Source: Alphaproteobacteria bacterium 65-37 (GTDB lineage: Bacteria; Pseudomonadota; Alphaproteobacteria; Reyranellales; Reyranellaceae). From it: a stretch of DNA of 64,000 nucleotides. The translations under genes and the position numbers were made by a program. Where the stretch lies: NCBI GenBank assembly GCA_001897995.1, contig MKRV01000236.1, forward strand, positions 1 through 64,000, given 5' to 3'. The notes under the pieces were generated by a model. The model was not told where the DNA came from and searched no databases. It saw nothing but the letters and a program-made list of their open reading frames with translations. Shown piece by piece: positions 38,328 through 48,237 of this stretch (its first letter is position 1; the number at the start of each line of letters is the position of its first letter).

Positions 38328-38705
38328 ATGTGGACCACCATTGCCCTGCCGATGGCCTTCGCCCTCGTCGGCATCATTCACCTGTTGCCGATCGCGCCTG
38401 TGTTCGCGCCCGACACGCTGTCGCGCCTCTATGGAATCGCCCCCACCGACATTACGCTGCTGGTGCTGATGCGCCACCGAGCGCTTCTGCTGGCGCTGGT
38501 CGGCATTCTCTGCTTGTGGGCGAGCTGGTCGCCCTCGGTCAGGCCAGCCGCTCTGCTGGCAGCCGGCATCAACGTCGTGGGCTTCCTCGGTTTCTATGCG
38601 CTCTACGGCAGCCCAGCGGGGGCACTGCGCACCATCGCCATCGCCGACCTGGTCGCCCTGCCGCTGCTGGCCTTCGCGGCCTGGATGACGTTCGCCCGCG
38701 GCTAA
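38328..38705 (+). CDS. Small membrane protein
   Basis: About four predicted TM helices; start at MWTTIALPM. Confidence 0.65.
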   Translation: MWTTIALPMAFALVGIIHLLPIAPVFAPDTLSRLYGIAPTDITLLVLMRHRALLLALVGILCLWASWSPSVRPAALLAAGINVVGFLGFYALYGSPAGALRTIAIADLVALPLLAFAAWMTFARG

Positions 38706-39547
38706 AGCCAGCGCTTGCGGCGACGGTAGTGCTTGACGTCGCGGAAGGAGCGGCGGCCCTCGCCGCCCACGCCCAGATAGAATTCCTTCACATCTTCGTT
38801 CTCGCGGAGCGCCGCCGCATCGCCGTCGAGCACGACGCGGCCGTTCTCCAGGATGTAGCCGTAATGGGCGTAGCGCAGCGCCACGTTGGTGTTCTGCTCG
38901 GCCAGCAGGAAGGAGACCTTTTCCTGCTCGTTGAGGTTCTTCACGATCTCGAAGATCTCCTCGACGAGCTGAGGTGCCAGCCCCATCGACGGCTCGTCGA
39001 GCAGGATGGTGTTGGGCCGGCTCATCAGTGCCCGGCCGATCGCCGTCATCTGCTGCTCACCGCCCGAAGTGTAGCCGGCCTGGCTCGTCCGCCGCACCTT
39101 GAGGCGCGGGAAGTAGTGGTAGACCTTCTCGAGGTCGTCGGCGATCTGGCGGCGCTTGTTGCCGTGGATGAAGGCGCCGGTGAGCAGGTTCTCCTCGACA
39201 GTGAGATGGCCGAAACAGTGCCGGCCCTCCATCACCTGGATGACGCCGCGCCGCACCAGATCGTTGGGCGAGAGGCCGTCGACCCGCTCCCCGCGGCACT
39301 GGACCTGGCCCTTGGTGACCTCGCCGCGCTCGGCCAGCAGCAGGTTGGAGATCGCTTTCAGGGTCGTCGACTTGCCCGCCCCATTGGCGCCGAGCAGCGC
39401 CACGATGCCGCCCTCCGGTACCGCGAGCGACACGCCCTTCAGCACCAGGATCACGTGGTTGTAGATCACTTCGATATTGGAGACCTCGATGACCTTGACG
39501 GACGCCGGTGCGGCTTCGGTCACATCGTGGCTCGCAGATTGAGGCAT
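38702..39547 (-). CDS. Branched-chain-type ABC transporter ATP-binding protein (LivF-like)
   Basis: Walker A GANGAGKSTTLK, Walker B ILLDEPSMGLAP. Confidence 0.92.
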   Translation of the reverse strand: MPQSASHDVTEAAPASVKVIEVSNIEVIYNHVILVLKGVSLAVPEGGIVALLGANGAGKSTTLKAISNLLLAERGEVTKGQVQCRGERVDGLSPNDLVRRGVIQVMEGRHCFGHLTVEENLLTGAFIHGNKRRQIADDLEKVYHYFPRLKVRRTSQAGYTSGGEQQMTAIGRALMSRPNTILLDEPSMGLAPQLVEEIFEIVKNLNEQEKVSFLLAEQNTNVALRYAHYGYILENGRVVLDGDAAALRENEDVKEFYLGVGGEGRRSFRDVKHYRRRKRWL

Positions 39548-39574
39548 CGTTCGGTTCCTCTGCCGCGCTTACGC

Positions 39575-39605
39575 CCTCTCCGCCCACGTCATCGTGGGGG
39601 AGAGG
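39575..39605. repeat. Intergenic imperfect hairpin (CCTCTCCGCCCACG/CGTGGGGGAGAGG)
   Basis: Inverted repeat between livF-like and SBP genes; no T-tract. Confidence 0.55.
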
Positions 39606-39645
39606 ACACATGAGAGGCGTGCGAATCGGCGGCGAAAGCCGTCGT

Positions 39646-40977
39646 TCAGTTCTCCTTGGAGCAGTCGCGCGGCGTGATCTTCTTTTCCGCCGCGTACTTG
39701 GCTGCCGTCGCCTTGACCAGCGGCTCGATGATCGTGTCGTCGCCGGTGTACCAGTCGGAGATCACCTTCCACTGCTTGCCGTCCCACTGATGGACGCGGC
39801 TGAGCCGGGTGCCTTCGTGGTCGGTGCAGCTCACCTTGAGCGGCCCGATCATGCCCTCGAAACCGAGCTGCTTGATGCGTTCGGCCGTGAGATTGAGGTT
39901 CTCGATGCCCCAGCGCACCTGCTCACCGGTCATCGGCTTGTTGCCGAACTTGGCCATGGCAGTACGGATCGCCTCAGTGCCCAGCATCGAGTTGATCAGG
40001 CCGCGATTGTAGAGCACCGCGCCGATCTCGTCGGGCTTGGCCAGCGACTTGCCCTGCGAGTAGACGTACTTCTCGAGGTCGGCATAGACCGGCGCCTTGC
40101 CCGACGTGTGCTGCAGCATCAGCGCCTTGTAGCCCGCGCCCTTCTCGCCGGCCGGGATGACGTCGGGTTCCGCACCCGACCACCACACGCCGATCATCTT
40201 GTCGCGCGGATAGTTGACATTGCCGGCCTCGGTGACGGCGGCGGAGTTCATCACGCCCCAGCCCCACAGCAGCACATAGTCCGGCCGTTGCTGGCGGATC
40301 TGCAGCCACTGCGACTTCTGCTCGCTGCCCGGTGCTGGCACCGGGATCGGCAGGAACTCGAAGCCATACTTCTTGGACAGCACTTCCAGTGCCGCGATCG
40401 GCTCCTTGCCGTAGGGCGAATCGTGGTAGAGCAGCGCGATCTTCTTGCCCTTGAGCTTGTCGAAGCCGCCGAGCTCCTTGGCGACGTGCTGGATCGCGAC
40501 ATCGGCTGCCGTCCAGTAGGTGCCGAGCAGCGGGAAGTTCCAGGTGAAGACCTGGCCGTCACGGCTGTCGGCGCGGCCGTAGCCCATGGTGATCAGCGGA
40601 ATCTTGTCGCCCGGCGCCTTCTCGGTCAGCGCAAAGGTGATGCCGGTGCTGAGCGGGCTGAAATAGGCGGCACCGGTCGGCCCCTTGTTCTTCAGGCGCT
40701 CGTAGCACTCGACGCCGCGGTCGGTGGCGTAGCCGGTCTCGCATTCCTCGAAGGAGATCTTGACGCCGTTGATGCCGCCGTCGCGGGCATTGAGCATGGC
40801 GATGTAGTCGGCCACGCCGTCGGCGAACGGAATGCCGTTCGGTGCGTAGGCTCCGGTCCGGTAGACCAGGCCCGGAATGAACTGCTCGTTCTGTCCTTGC
40901 GCCTCGGCCGTGCCCACCGCGACCATGCCGGCCGATACGAGGGCAGCGCCGAGCAGCGCCAATCTGCGAAGTCCCAT
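39646..40977 (-). CDS. Branched-chain-type ABC substrate-binding protein
   Basis: Signal MGLRRLALLGAALVSAGMVAVGTAEAQ; type I periplasmic binding protein fold. Confidence 0.9.
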   Translation of the reverse strand: MGLRRLALLGAALVSAGMVAVGTAEAQGQNEQFIPGLVYRTGAYAPNGIPFADGVADYIAMLNARDGGINGVKISFEECETGYATDRGVECYERLKNKGPTGAAYFSPLSTGITFALTEKAPGDKIPLITMGYGRADSRDGQVFTWNFPLLGTYWTAADVAIQHVAKELGGFDKLKGKKIALLYHDSPYGKEPIAALEVLSKKYGFEFLPIPVPAPGSEQKSQWLQIRQQRPDYVLLWGWGVMNSAAVTEAGNVNYPRDKMIGVWWSGAEPDVIPAGEKGAGYKALMLQHTSGKAPVYADLEKYVYSQGKSLAKPDEIGAVLYNRGLINSMLGTEAIRTAMAKFGNKPMTGEQVRWGIENLNLTAERIKQLGFEGMIGPLKVSCTDHEGTRLSRVHQWDGKQWKVISDWYTGDDTIIEPLVKATAAKYAAEKKITPRDCSKEN

Positions 40978-41046
40978 CGTTTCCTCCTCACCATTGTGGG
41001 CGGTCTCTTGACGGCCGCCCCTTCCCCAAAGCCTATCCCCCGCCGC

Positions 41047-42123
41047 TCAGTGCGGAAAGGGCCACAACCGGAGCTTTTCCTTGGCGATCGACCACAAGCG
41101 CGCCAGCCCATGCGGCTCGACCACCAGGAAGAAGACGATCAGCGCCCCGAACGCCATCGCCTCGAAATGCGAGACCGTCGCCGTGCTGATCTTCCACGCG
41201 ACCAGGCCGCCGATCGGCGGCAGGGCCTGATTGAGGAAGATCGGCAGCAGGATGATGAAGGCGGCCCCCAGGAAACTGCCCAGGATCGACCCCAACCCGC
41301 CGATGATCACCATGAACATGAGCTGGAAGGAGCGATCGATCGAGAAGGCCGCCGGCTCCCAGGAGCCGAGATAGATGAAGGCCCACAGGCCGCCCGCCAC
41401 GCCGATCAGGAAGGACGAGACGGCGAAGGCGGAAAGCTTGGCGTACATCGGGCGCACGCCGATGATCTCCGCGGCGATGTCCATGTCGCGGATCGCCATC
41501 CACTGCCGACCGATATGGCCGCGCACGATGTTCTTCACGGCGAGCGCCAGCACGACGGTGAAGCCGAGAGCGACCATGTAGTTGGCGACGGGCGAGCTCA
41601 GGTCGTAGCCGAACATCTGCAGCGGCGGCGCATTGACCGAACCGGAGGGCGCGTAGTTGGTGAAATACTTCACGCGCAGAAAGACCCAATCGATGAAGAA
41701 CTGGGCCGCGAGTGTGGCGCAGGCGAGATAGAAACCCTTGATGCGCAGGCTGGGCGCGCCGAAGACGACGCCCACGGCGGCGGCGAAGAACCCGCCGAGC
41801 AGGATGCAAACGAACGGATTGAGGAAGGGCAGCCGTATCGAGAGATTGTAGGCCGCATAGGCGCCGACTGCCATGAAGGCGCCCGAGCCCAGCGAGACCT
41901 GGCCGCAATAGCCCATCAGCACGTTGAGCCCGATCGCCGCCAGCGCCAGGATCACCGTCGGGATCAGGACGGCCCGATAAAGATACTCGGTGGCGATGAA
42001 TGGCACGACGAAGAAGGCCACGGCCAACAGCGTCAGAATGAGAAAACGATCCTGAGCGATCGGAAAGATCGCCTGATCGGCTTCGTAGGAAACCTTGTAC
42101 TGGCCGGCCTCGCGGTAGATCAC
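41047..42123 (-). CDS. Branched-chain-type ABC permease (LivM-like)
   Basis: ALAAIGLNVLMGYCGQVSLGSGAFMAVGAYAAYNL; GTG start. Confidence 0.92.
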   Translation of the reverse strand: MIYREAGQYKVSYEADQAIFPIAQDRFLILTLLAVAFFVVPFIATEYLYRAVLIPTVILALAAIGLNVLMGYCGQVSLGSGAFMAVGAYAAYNLSIRLPFLNPFVCILLGGFFAAAVGVVFGAPSLRIKGFYLACATLAAQFFIDWVFLRVKYFTNYAPSGSVNAPPLQMFGYDLSSPVANYMVALGFTVVLALAVKNIVRGHIGRQWMAIRDMDIAAEIIGVRPMYAKLSAFAVSSFLIGVAGGLWAFIYLGSWEPAAFSIDRSFQLMFMVIIGGLGSILGSFLGAAFIILLPIFLNQALPPIGGLVAWKISTATVSHFEAMAFGALIVFFLVVEPHGLARLWSIAKEKLRLWPFPH

Positions 42124-42140
42124 TGGATGGCCTCCTGCCG

Positions 42141-43067
42141 CTACACGCGCTCGATGATACGTTCGCCGAACAGGCCCTGCGGACGAAACAAAAGGAACAG
42201 CAGCGCCAGCACATAGGCAAACCAGATCTCGATTCCGCCGCCCATCGAGGGGCCGAGGAAGACCTCGGCAAGCTTCTCGCCGGCGCCGATGATCAGCCCG
42301 CCGATGATGGCGCCCGGCACCGAGGTGAAGCCGCCCAGGATCAGTACCGGCAGCGCCTTCAGCGCCAGCAGGCTCAACGAGAACTGCACGCCGAGCTTGC
42401 TGCCCCACACCGCGCCCGCGGCAAGTGCGACAAGGCCCGCGACCAGCCAGACGATGAACCAGATGTGATTGAGCGGGATACCCACCGACTGAGCGGCGGC
42501 GTGATCGTCGGCGACGGCACGCAATGCCCGTCCGATGCGGGTGCGCTGGAAGAAGATCGCCAGCGCCGCCACCAGGAGCCCGGCGATGACGGCCGCCCAG
42601 ATGTCGAGCTCGTTCACCAGGATGCCGCCGTCGAACACCGATTCGAGGATGAAAAGCGGCTCGCGCGGCAGGCCGATATGGAGGGGATAGACCTCGGCGC
42701 CGAATACGGTCTGCGCCAGGCCTTCGATGAAGAAAGTGACGCCGATGGTCGCCATGAACAGGATGATGCCTTCCTGGTTCACAAGCTTGCGCAGCACCAG
42801 CCTCTCGCAGGCCCAGGCGATCAGCGCCATGACGGCACCGGCGAACAGAAAGGCCGCGATCAAGGCGAGGCCGAACGGCCATTTCCACTGTGTCTGCATC
42901 ACGTCGAGCGCCCGCACCAGCGCCAGCGCCGCCGTCAGGACCATGGCGCCCTGGGCGAAATTGAAGACGCCCGACGCCTTGAAGATCAGCACGAAGCCCA
43001 GCGCCACCAGGGAATAGAGCACCCCCGCCAGCAGGCCGCCGATCAGGACTTCAAGGAAGAAACCCAT
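42141..43067 (-). CDS. Branched-chain-type ABC permease (LivH-like)
   Basis: LLAGVLYSLVALGFVLIFKASGVFNFAQGAMV. Confidence 0.93.
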   Translation of the reverse strand: MGFFLEVLIGGLLAGVLYSLVALGFVLIFKASGVFNFAQGAMVLTAALALVRALDVMQTQWKWPFGLALIAAFLFAGAVMALIAWACERLVLRKLVNQEGIILFMATIGVTFFIEGLAQTVFGAEVYPLHIGLPREPLFILESVFDGGILVNELDIWAAVIAGLLVAALAIFFQRTRIGRALRAVADDHAAAQSVGIPLNHIWFIVWLVAGLVALAAGAVWGSKLGVQFSLSLLALKALPVLILGGFTSVPGAIIGGLIIGAGEKLAEVFLGPSMGGGIEIWFAYVLALLFLLFRPQGLFGERIIERV

Positions 43068-43080
43068 GGTCAGGTCTCCT

Positions 43081-43187
43081 GCTGGGAGCGCGCCACTCCA
43101 GTGGCGGCTCTTCTTGCCTGCGCCGCAGGTCCATGAGCGCCACTTCGCGCGGGAGGGGCCCCCGCGCTTGAGTGGCGCGCCCCCAGC
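43081..43187. repeat. Structured intergenic element with nested inverted repeats
   Basis: Outer arms 43081-43097/43171-43187 (16/17); inner stems 43100-43110/43135-43144 and 43147-43153/43161-43167. Confidence 0.75.
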
Positions 43188-43206
43188 CCTGAGACTATCG
43201 CCCTCA

Positions 43207-43998
43207 TCAGTGGCTCACCCCGAGATAGGCGGCGATGACCGCCTGGTTGTTCTTGACCTCGTCGGGCACGCCGTCGCCGATCTTCTTGCCGTAATCGAGC
43301 ACGACGACGCGGTCGGAGATGTCCATGACCACGCCCATGTCGTGCTCGATCAGGCAGATCGTCGTGCCAAACTCGTCGTTCACGTCGAGGACAAAGCGGC
43401 ACATGTCCTGCTTCTCCTCGAGGTTCATCCCGGCCATCGGCTCGTCGAGCAGCAGCAGCTCCGGCTGGGCGGCGAGCGCCCGGCCAAGCTCGACCCGCTT
43501 CTGCAGACCATAGGGCAGCCGACCGACCGGCACCTTGCGGACATGCTGGATCTCGAGGAAGTCGATGATCTGCTCGACCACCTTGCGATGCTCGATCTCC
43601 TCACGCTGCGCCGGACCGAAATGCAACGCCTGCCAGAACAGCCCGGTCTTCATGCGCAGGTTGCGGCCGGTCATGATGTTGTCGAGGGTCGACATGCCCT
43701 TGAACAGCGCGATGTTCTGGAAGGTGCGCGCGATGCCTTGCGCGGCCGCCTGGTGCGGTCGCATCTGGTGCCGCCGCACGCCCTTGTAGGTAATGGCGCC
43801 CTGCTGCGGGTGATAGAAGCCGTTGATGCAGTTCAGCATCGAGGACTTGCCCGCGCCGTTGGGCCCGATAATGGCGCGGATCTCGCCCTTGCGGATGTCG
43901 AAACTGATGTCGGTCAGCGCCTTCACGCCGCCGAACGACAGGCTGATGTTCTCGACGGACAGCAGGACCTCGGTGAAGGAACGCGCATCCCTGGCCAT
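43207..43998 (-). CDS. Branched-chain-type ABC ATP-binding protein (LivG-like)
   Basis: Walker A GPNGAGKSSMLN, LLLLDEPMAGMNLEEK. Confidence 0.93.
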   Translation of the reverse strand: MARDARSFTEVLLSVENISLSFGGVKALTDISFDIRKGEIRAIIGPNGAGKSSMLNCINGFYHPQQGAITYKGVRRHQMRPHQAAAQGIARTFQNIALFKGMSTLDNIMTGRNLRMKTGLFWQALHFGPAQREEIEHRKVVEQIIDFLEIQHVRKVPVGRLPYGLQKRVELGRALAAQPELLLLDEPMAGMNLEEKQDMCRFVLDVNDEFGTTICLIEHDMGVVMDISDRVVVLDYGKKIGDGVPDEVKNNQAVIAAYLGVSH

Positions 43999-44003
43999 TG
44001 CCG

Positions 44004-45965
44004 TCAGCCCGTCTTGCGCAGCGCCAGCTGCGGCGTGAGATCGCGGATCGCCACGTCGCCCTCGATGCGCCCCTTGCGGCCATCCTCGAAGGTGACGTCG
44101 ACGCCGATATGGGCGGTCCTGGCACCGCCGTAGAGGGCGTCGATCAGCGGCTTGTAGCGTTCGCCGATGAAGCTCCGCCGCACCTTGTTGGTGCGCGTCA
44201 GCTCGCCGTCGTCGGCGTCGAGTGCCTTGTGCAGGATCAGGAAGCGGCGGATCTGGGCGCCGGCCATCCGCGGATCGGCCGCCAGGTCGCGGTTGACCTG
44301 CTCGATCTCGCTCTGGATCAGGTCGTAGACCTCCGGCCGCCCCGCCAGCTCCTGGTAGCTGGCATAGGCGATGTTGCGCCGTTCCGCCCAATCGCCGACC
44401 GCCGTCATGTCGATATTGACGAAGGCGGTGACGAAATCTCGACCGTCGCCAAAGGCCACCGCCTCGTTGATATGGGCGAAGAACTTGAGCTTGTTCTCGA
44501 TGTATTTCGGCGCGAACAGCGTGCCGTCGAGGAGCTTCCCGACATCCCTGGCCCGATCGATGATGCGCAGATGGCCGCGCTCGTCGAGGTAGCCGGCGTC
44601 GCCGGTATGGACCCAGCCGTCGGCTGTCTTGGTGTCGTTGGTCGCCTCGGGATTCTTGAAATACTCCTTGAACACGCCGGGACTGCGATAGAGCACCTCG
44701 CCCGACTCGGCGATCCGGAGCTCGACATTGGAAACCGGCTTGCCGACCGTGTCGCTGAAGACCTCGCCGTTGGGATGGATGGTGACGAACACCGAGGCTT
44801 CGGTCTGGCCGTAGAGCTGTTTCATGTTGACGCCGAGGGCGCGGAAGAAATTGAAGATCTCCGGCCCCACCGCCTCGCCGGCCGTATAGGCCACGCGCAC
44901 GCGGCTCATCCCCAAGGTGTTCTTGAGCGGGCCGTAGATCAGCAGATCGCCTAGCGCATAGAGCAACCGGTCGCCGATCGAGACGGCGCGGCCGTCGAGC
45001 CGCGCCGGACCGACCCGGCGCGCCACCGCCATGAAGAACTGGAACAGCCGGCGCTTCACCAGCCCGGCATCCTCCATCCGGATGGTGACCTGGGTGATCA
45101 GGTTCTCGAGCACCCGCGGCGGCGCAAAGTAATAAGTCGGCCCGATCTCGCGCAGGTCGGTCATGACCGTGCTGGCCGATTCGGGACAGTTCACGACCAA
45201 CCCGACGACGTAGCCCTGGGCATAGGAGAAGATGTGGTCGCCGACCCAGGCCATCGGCAGATAGGACAGCAGCTCGTCGCCCGCCCTCAGCCCGTCGAAA
45301 GCGGCCCCCGCCTCGGCGGCCCAGACGAGATTGTCGTAGCTCAGCACCGCACCCTTCGGCCGCCCGGTGGTGCCCGAGGTGTAGAGCATGATGGCGTCGT
45401 CGCCGCCCGTGCCCTTGGCGACCTCGGCCGACACCGTCTCGGGAGCCGAGGCGAGGCACTTCTCGCCGCGGGCCTGCACCTCGGCGTAGGACAGCAGACC
45501 CTCGTAGTGCCGCATGCCGCGAGGATCGACATAGAAGATCGTCTGCAGCGACGGCACTTTCTTCTGGATCTCCTGAAGCTTGTCGACCTGCTCCTGGTTT
45601 TCAGCCAGCGCATAGCGGGCGCCGGCATGCTCGACGACATAGGCGAGTTCGTCGGCCACCGAATCCTGGTAGACCGGCACCGGCACGCCGCCCAGCGACT
45701 GCGCCGCACACATCGCCCAGTAAAGTCTCGGCCGGTTGTCGCCGACCACGATCAGCCGGTCGCCGCGCCCGAAACCGAGATCGGCCAGGCCGGCCGCCAG
45801 CAGGCGCACCTCGGCTGCGACCTGTGCCCAGCGGTAGGTTTGCCAGATGCCGTATTCCTTTTCGCGATAGGCGGGCTGGTCGCCGCGCGCGCGGGCAAGC
45901 TCCGCCAGCCGCTTGGGGAACGTGTCCAGTCGCGCGTACTCGGCAAGGGCCTTATCGGCAGTCAT
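44004..45965 (-). CDS. Long-chain-fatty-acid-CoA ligase-like AMP-binding protein
   Basis: IMLYTSGTTGRPKGAVLSYDN, LYGQTEASVFVTIHP, VHTGDAGYLDERGHLRIIDRARDVGKL. Confidence 0.92.
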   Translation of the reverse strand: MTADKALAEYARLDTFPKRLAELARARGDQPAYREKEYGIWQTYRWAQVAAEVRLLAAGLADLGFGRGDRLIVVGDNRPRLYWAMCAAQSLGGVPVPVYQDSVADELAYVVEHAGARYALAENQEQVDKLQEIQKKVPSLQTIFYVDPRGMRHYEGLLSYAEVQARGEKCLASAPETVSAEVAKGTGGDDAIMLYTSGTTGRPKGAVLSYDNLVWAAEAGAAFDGLRAGDELLSYLPMAWVGDHIFSYAQGYVVGLVVNCPESASTVMTDLREIGPTYYFAPPRVLENLITQVTIRMEDAGLVKRRLFQFFMAVARRVGPARLDGRAVSIGDRLLYALGDLLIYGPLKNTLGMSRVRVAYTAGEAVGPEIFNFFRALGVNMKQLYGQTEASVFVTIHPNGEVFSDTVGKPVSNVELRIAESGEVLYRSPGVFKEYFKNPEATNDTKTADGWVHTGDAGYLDERGHLRIIDRARDVGKLLDGTLFAPKYIENKLKFFAHINEAVAFGDGRDFVTAFVNIDMTAVGDWAERRNIAYASYQELAGRPEVYDLIQSEIEQVNRDLAADPRMAGAQIRRFLILHKALDADDGELTRTNKVRRSFIGERYKPLIDALYGGARTAHIGVDVTFEDGRKGRIEGDVAIRDLTPQLALRKTG

Positions 45966-46061
45966 TCCCTGCAGCACTCCCGTGGTCCGCCGTTCGTCTC
46001 GATGCGCGGCAGTTCCGTCAGGCAGATAGCCACAGCGGCTTCGGGCCGGTCAAGCCAACGG

Positions 46062-47414
46062 TCAAGCCAGCCGGAGCTTCAGGGTGAACATGGCGCCGCC
46101 ACCGGGTCGATCATCGACGGTAATGCTGCCGTCATGGGCAGCGGCGACCCGCGCCACGATGGCGAGGCCCAGCCCGCGGCTGTCGGCCTTGGCGCGATCC
46201 CGGCGCCAGAAGCGTGCAAAGATCGACTGTCGCTCCGCCATCGGCACGCCGGGCCCGTCGTCCATGACACGCACCGTGCCGTCGGCAGCGACGTCGACCT
46301 CGATCGAGCCGCCCCGCGGCGTGTGGCGGATGGCGTTCTCGATGAGGTTGCGGACCGCCCTGAACAGCGCCTCGGCATGACCGCGCACCCAGACCTCCTC
46401 TTCGACACCGGTCAATGCGATCGCCTTGTCGTTGCCCACGGCGAGCGGCGCCATGAAGCCCACGGCATCGGCGCAGACGGCGTGGATGTCGGCCTGGGAA
46501 TCGGTGTGCACGACGAAGGCCTCGAGTTCGGCGATGTCGAGCACCTGGTTCACCGTGCGTGTCATGTTGACGATGTCGGTCTGCAGCGATTCCCGCAACG
46601 TTCCGGGGTCCATCGAATCGACGCGGGCCCGCATGATGGCCAGCGGGGTCCGCAACTCGTGCGCCATGTCGGCGGTAAACTCGCGCTGCGCCTGGAAGCC
46701 GGCCTCGAGACGGTCCAGCGCCTGGTTGACCGCATGGACCAGGGGCACGACCTCGGCCGGCATAGAGGCCTCCGACAGGCGGACGTCGGTGCTGGTCGGC
46801 CCGATCGTCGCGGCCGTGGTCGACGCCTGGCGAACCGGCTCCAGCGCCCGGCGGAAGATCATGATATCGATCAGAAGGAGCAACAGCAGGATCGGAAAGG
46901 TGATCCAGGCGACGCGCGGCACGAACGAGGTGACGATGTCGTCGATGATGACGTCGCGGTGCGCGAGATCCTGGCCAACCTGGATCCAGTAGAGCCGCTC
47001 GCCCACGGCGCGCGGCACGCTCACGCCGAACAGCACCGAGCCGCTGCTGCGCCGCCTTGTGAACCATTCACTCGACGCGGGATCGATCGCGTCGAAGAGG
47101 GGCTTGTCGTCGCCGCGTGAGGAGAACAGCACCTGCCCCTTGGTGTCGAGCACGGCGTAGGAATAGAGCGCGTATTCGCCGGAGTAGAGCGGCAACGCCT
47201 CGCTCGGAATGTCGAGTTCGGTACCGCCCGACGGCGTCGGCCGCAGGAAGCTGCCGATGGTGAGCGCCTGGCTGCGTAGAGCGTCGCGATGGAGGTTGTT
47301 GGCGGCCTGGTTCAGAAGCCAGTAGAGCGCCAACGGCATCAGGATCGAGGTGATCGCCACCGCCACGACATGCAGCGCGACGACGCGCGAGATGATCGAG
47401 CGGAAGCGGTTCAC
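46062..47414 (-). CDS. Sensor histidine kinase
   Basis: HAMP-like region, H-box DMAHELRTPLAIM, N-box NLIENAIRHT, SRGLGLAIV; GTG start. Confidence 0.92.
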   Translation of the reverse strand: MNRFRSIISRVVALHVVAVAITSILMPLALYWLLNQAANNLHRDALRSQALTIGSFLRPTPSGGTELDIPSEALPLYSGEYALYSYAVLDTKGQVLFSSRGDDKPLFDAIDPASSEWFTRRRSSGSVLFGVSVPRAVGERLYWIQVGQDLAHRDVIIDDIVTSFVPRVAWITFPILLLLLLIDIMIFRRALEPVRQASTTAATIGPTSTDVRLSEASMPAEVVPLVHAVNQALDRLEAGFQAQREFTADMAHELRTPLAIMRARVDSMDPGTLRESLQTDIVNMTRTVNQVLDIAELEAFVVHTDSQADIHAVCADAVGFMAPLAVGNDKAIALTGVEEEVWVRGHAEALFRAVRNLIENAIRHTPRGGSIEVDVAADGTVRVMDDGPGVPMAERQSIFARFWRRDRAKADSRGLGLAIVARVAAAHDGSITVDDRPGGGAMFTLKLRLA

Positions 47415-48091
47415 CCGGCCTTGTCCTCGGCCAGCAGGTAGCCGACACCGCGCACCGTGTGAACCCGCACCGTGGCGCCGCAATCGGCCAGCATCTTGCG
47501 CAACCGGTGGACATAGACCTCGACGGCGTTGGACCCGACATCGCCCGACAGGCCAAAGAGCTGATCCTCGAACAGGCGCTTGGGCGCCACGTTGCCGCCG
47601 CGGCGCAACAGGATCTCCAGCACCGCTGTCTCGCGTGCCGGAAACGAGCGCACTACGCCGTCGACCAGGACCTGCCGCCCCTCGGTGTCGAGCGAAACAT
47701 TGCCGAAGGTCAGCCGCCGGCCCAGCATGTTGCCCGGGCGCCGCAGCAGGGCCTGCAGCCGCGCCACCAGCTCCTCCATGGCGAAGGGCTTCACGAGGTA
47801 GTCGTCGGCACCGGCGCGCAGCCCGTTGACCCGGTCGGAGACGCCGTCGCGCGCCGTCAGGACCAGAACGGGCGTCGAATCGCCGCGGCTGCGCAACCCG
47901 CGCAACAGCGAGAGCCCATCCTCGTCCGGCAGGCCGAGATCGAGCACGACGGCGGCATAACGCATGGCCGCCAGCGCATGGGCGGCGTCACCGGCGGTGT
48001 CGACGGAATCGGCGGAGAAACCGTTGCGCGCCAGGCCCTTGACCAGCAACGCAACCAGCTCGGCATTGTCCTCGACGAGAAGGACTCTCAT
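47411..48091 (-). CDS. OmpR-family response regulator
   Basis: MRVLLVEDNAELVALL, VLDLGLPDEDG, wHTH C-terminus; 4-bp overlap with the kinase. Confidence 0.93.
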   Translation of the reverse strand: MRVLLVEDNAELVALLVKGLARNGFSADSVDTAGDAAHALAAMRYAAVVLDLGLPDEDGLSLLRGLRSRGDSTPVLVLTARDGVSDRVNGLRAGADDYLVKPFAMEELVARLQALLRRPGNMLGRRLTFGNVSLDTEGRQVLVDGVVRSFPARETAVLEILLRRGGNVAPKRLFEDQLFGLSGDVGSNAVEVYVHRLRKMLADCGATVRVHTVRGVGYLLAEDKAG

Positions 48092-48237
48092 GGGCGCAAG
48101 GTCCGGAAACGCGATTGCATGTCGCAACTCTAGCATAGCGAGCGCAAAGCGGGTCGCCGGCCCGCCACACCCTGTCAGCTTTTCGTAAAAGCCAGCGTCA
48201 GGTGCACGTAATCTGCACTGGATAGGGTCGCGGCATC

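Noticed and set aside
39508-42216. 902-aa plus-strand ORF
   Set aside because: Antisense to the liv SBP and permease genes; no recognisable domain.
46047-46069. 11-bp direct repeat CGGTCAAGCCA x2 at the kinase 3' end
   Set aside because: A short 12-bp-period duplication overlapping the stop codon; probably slippage without function.
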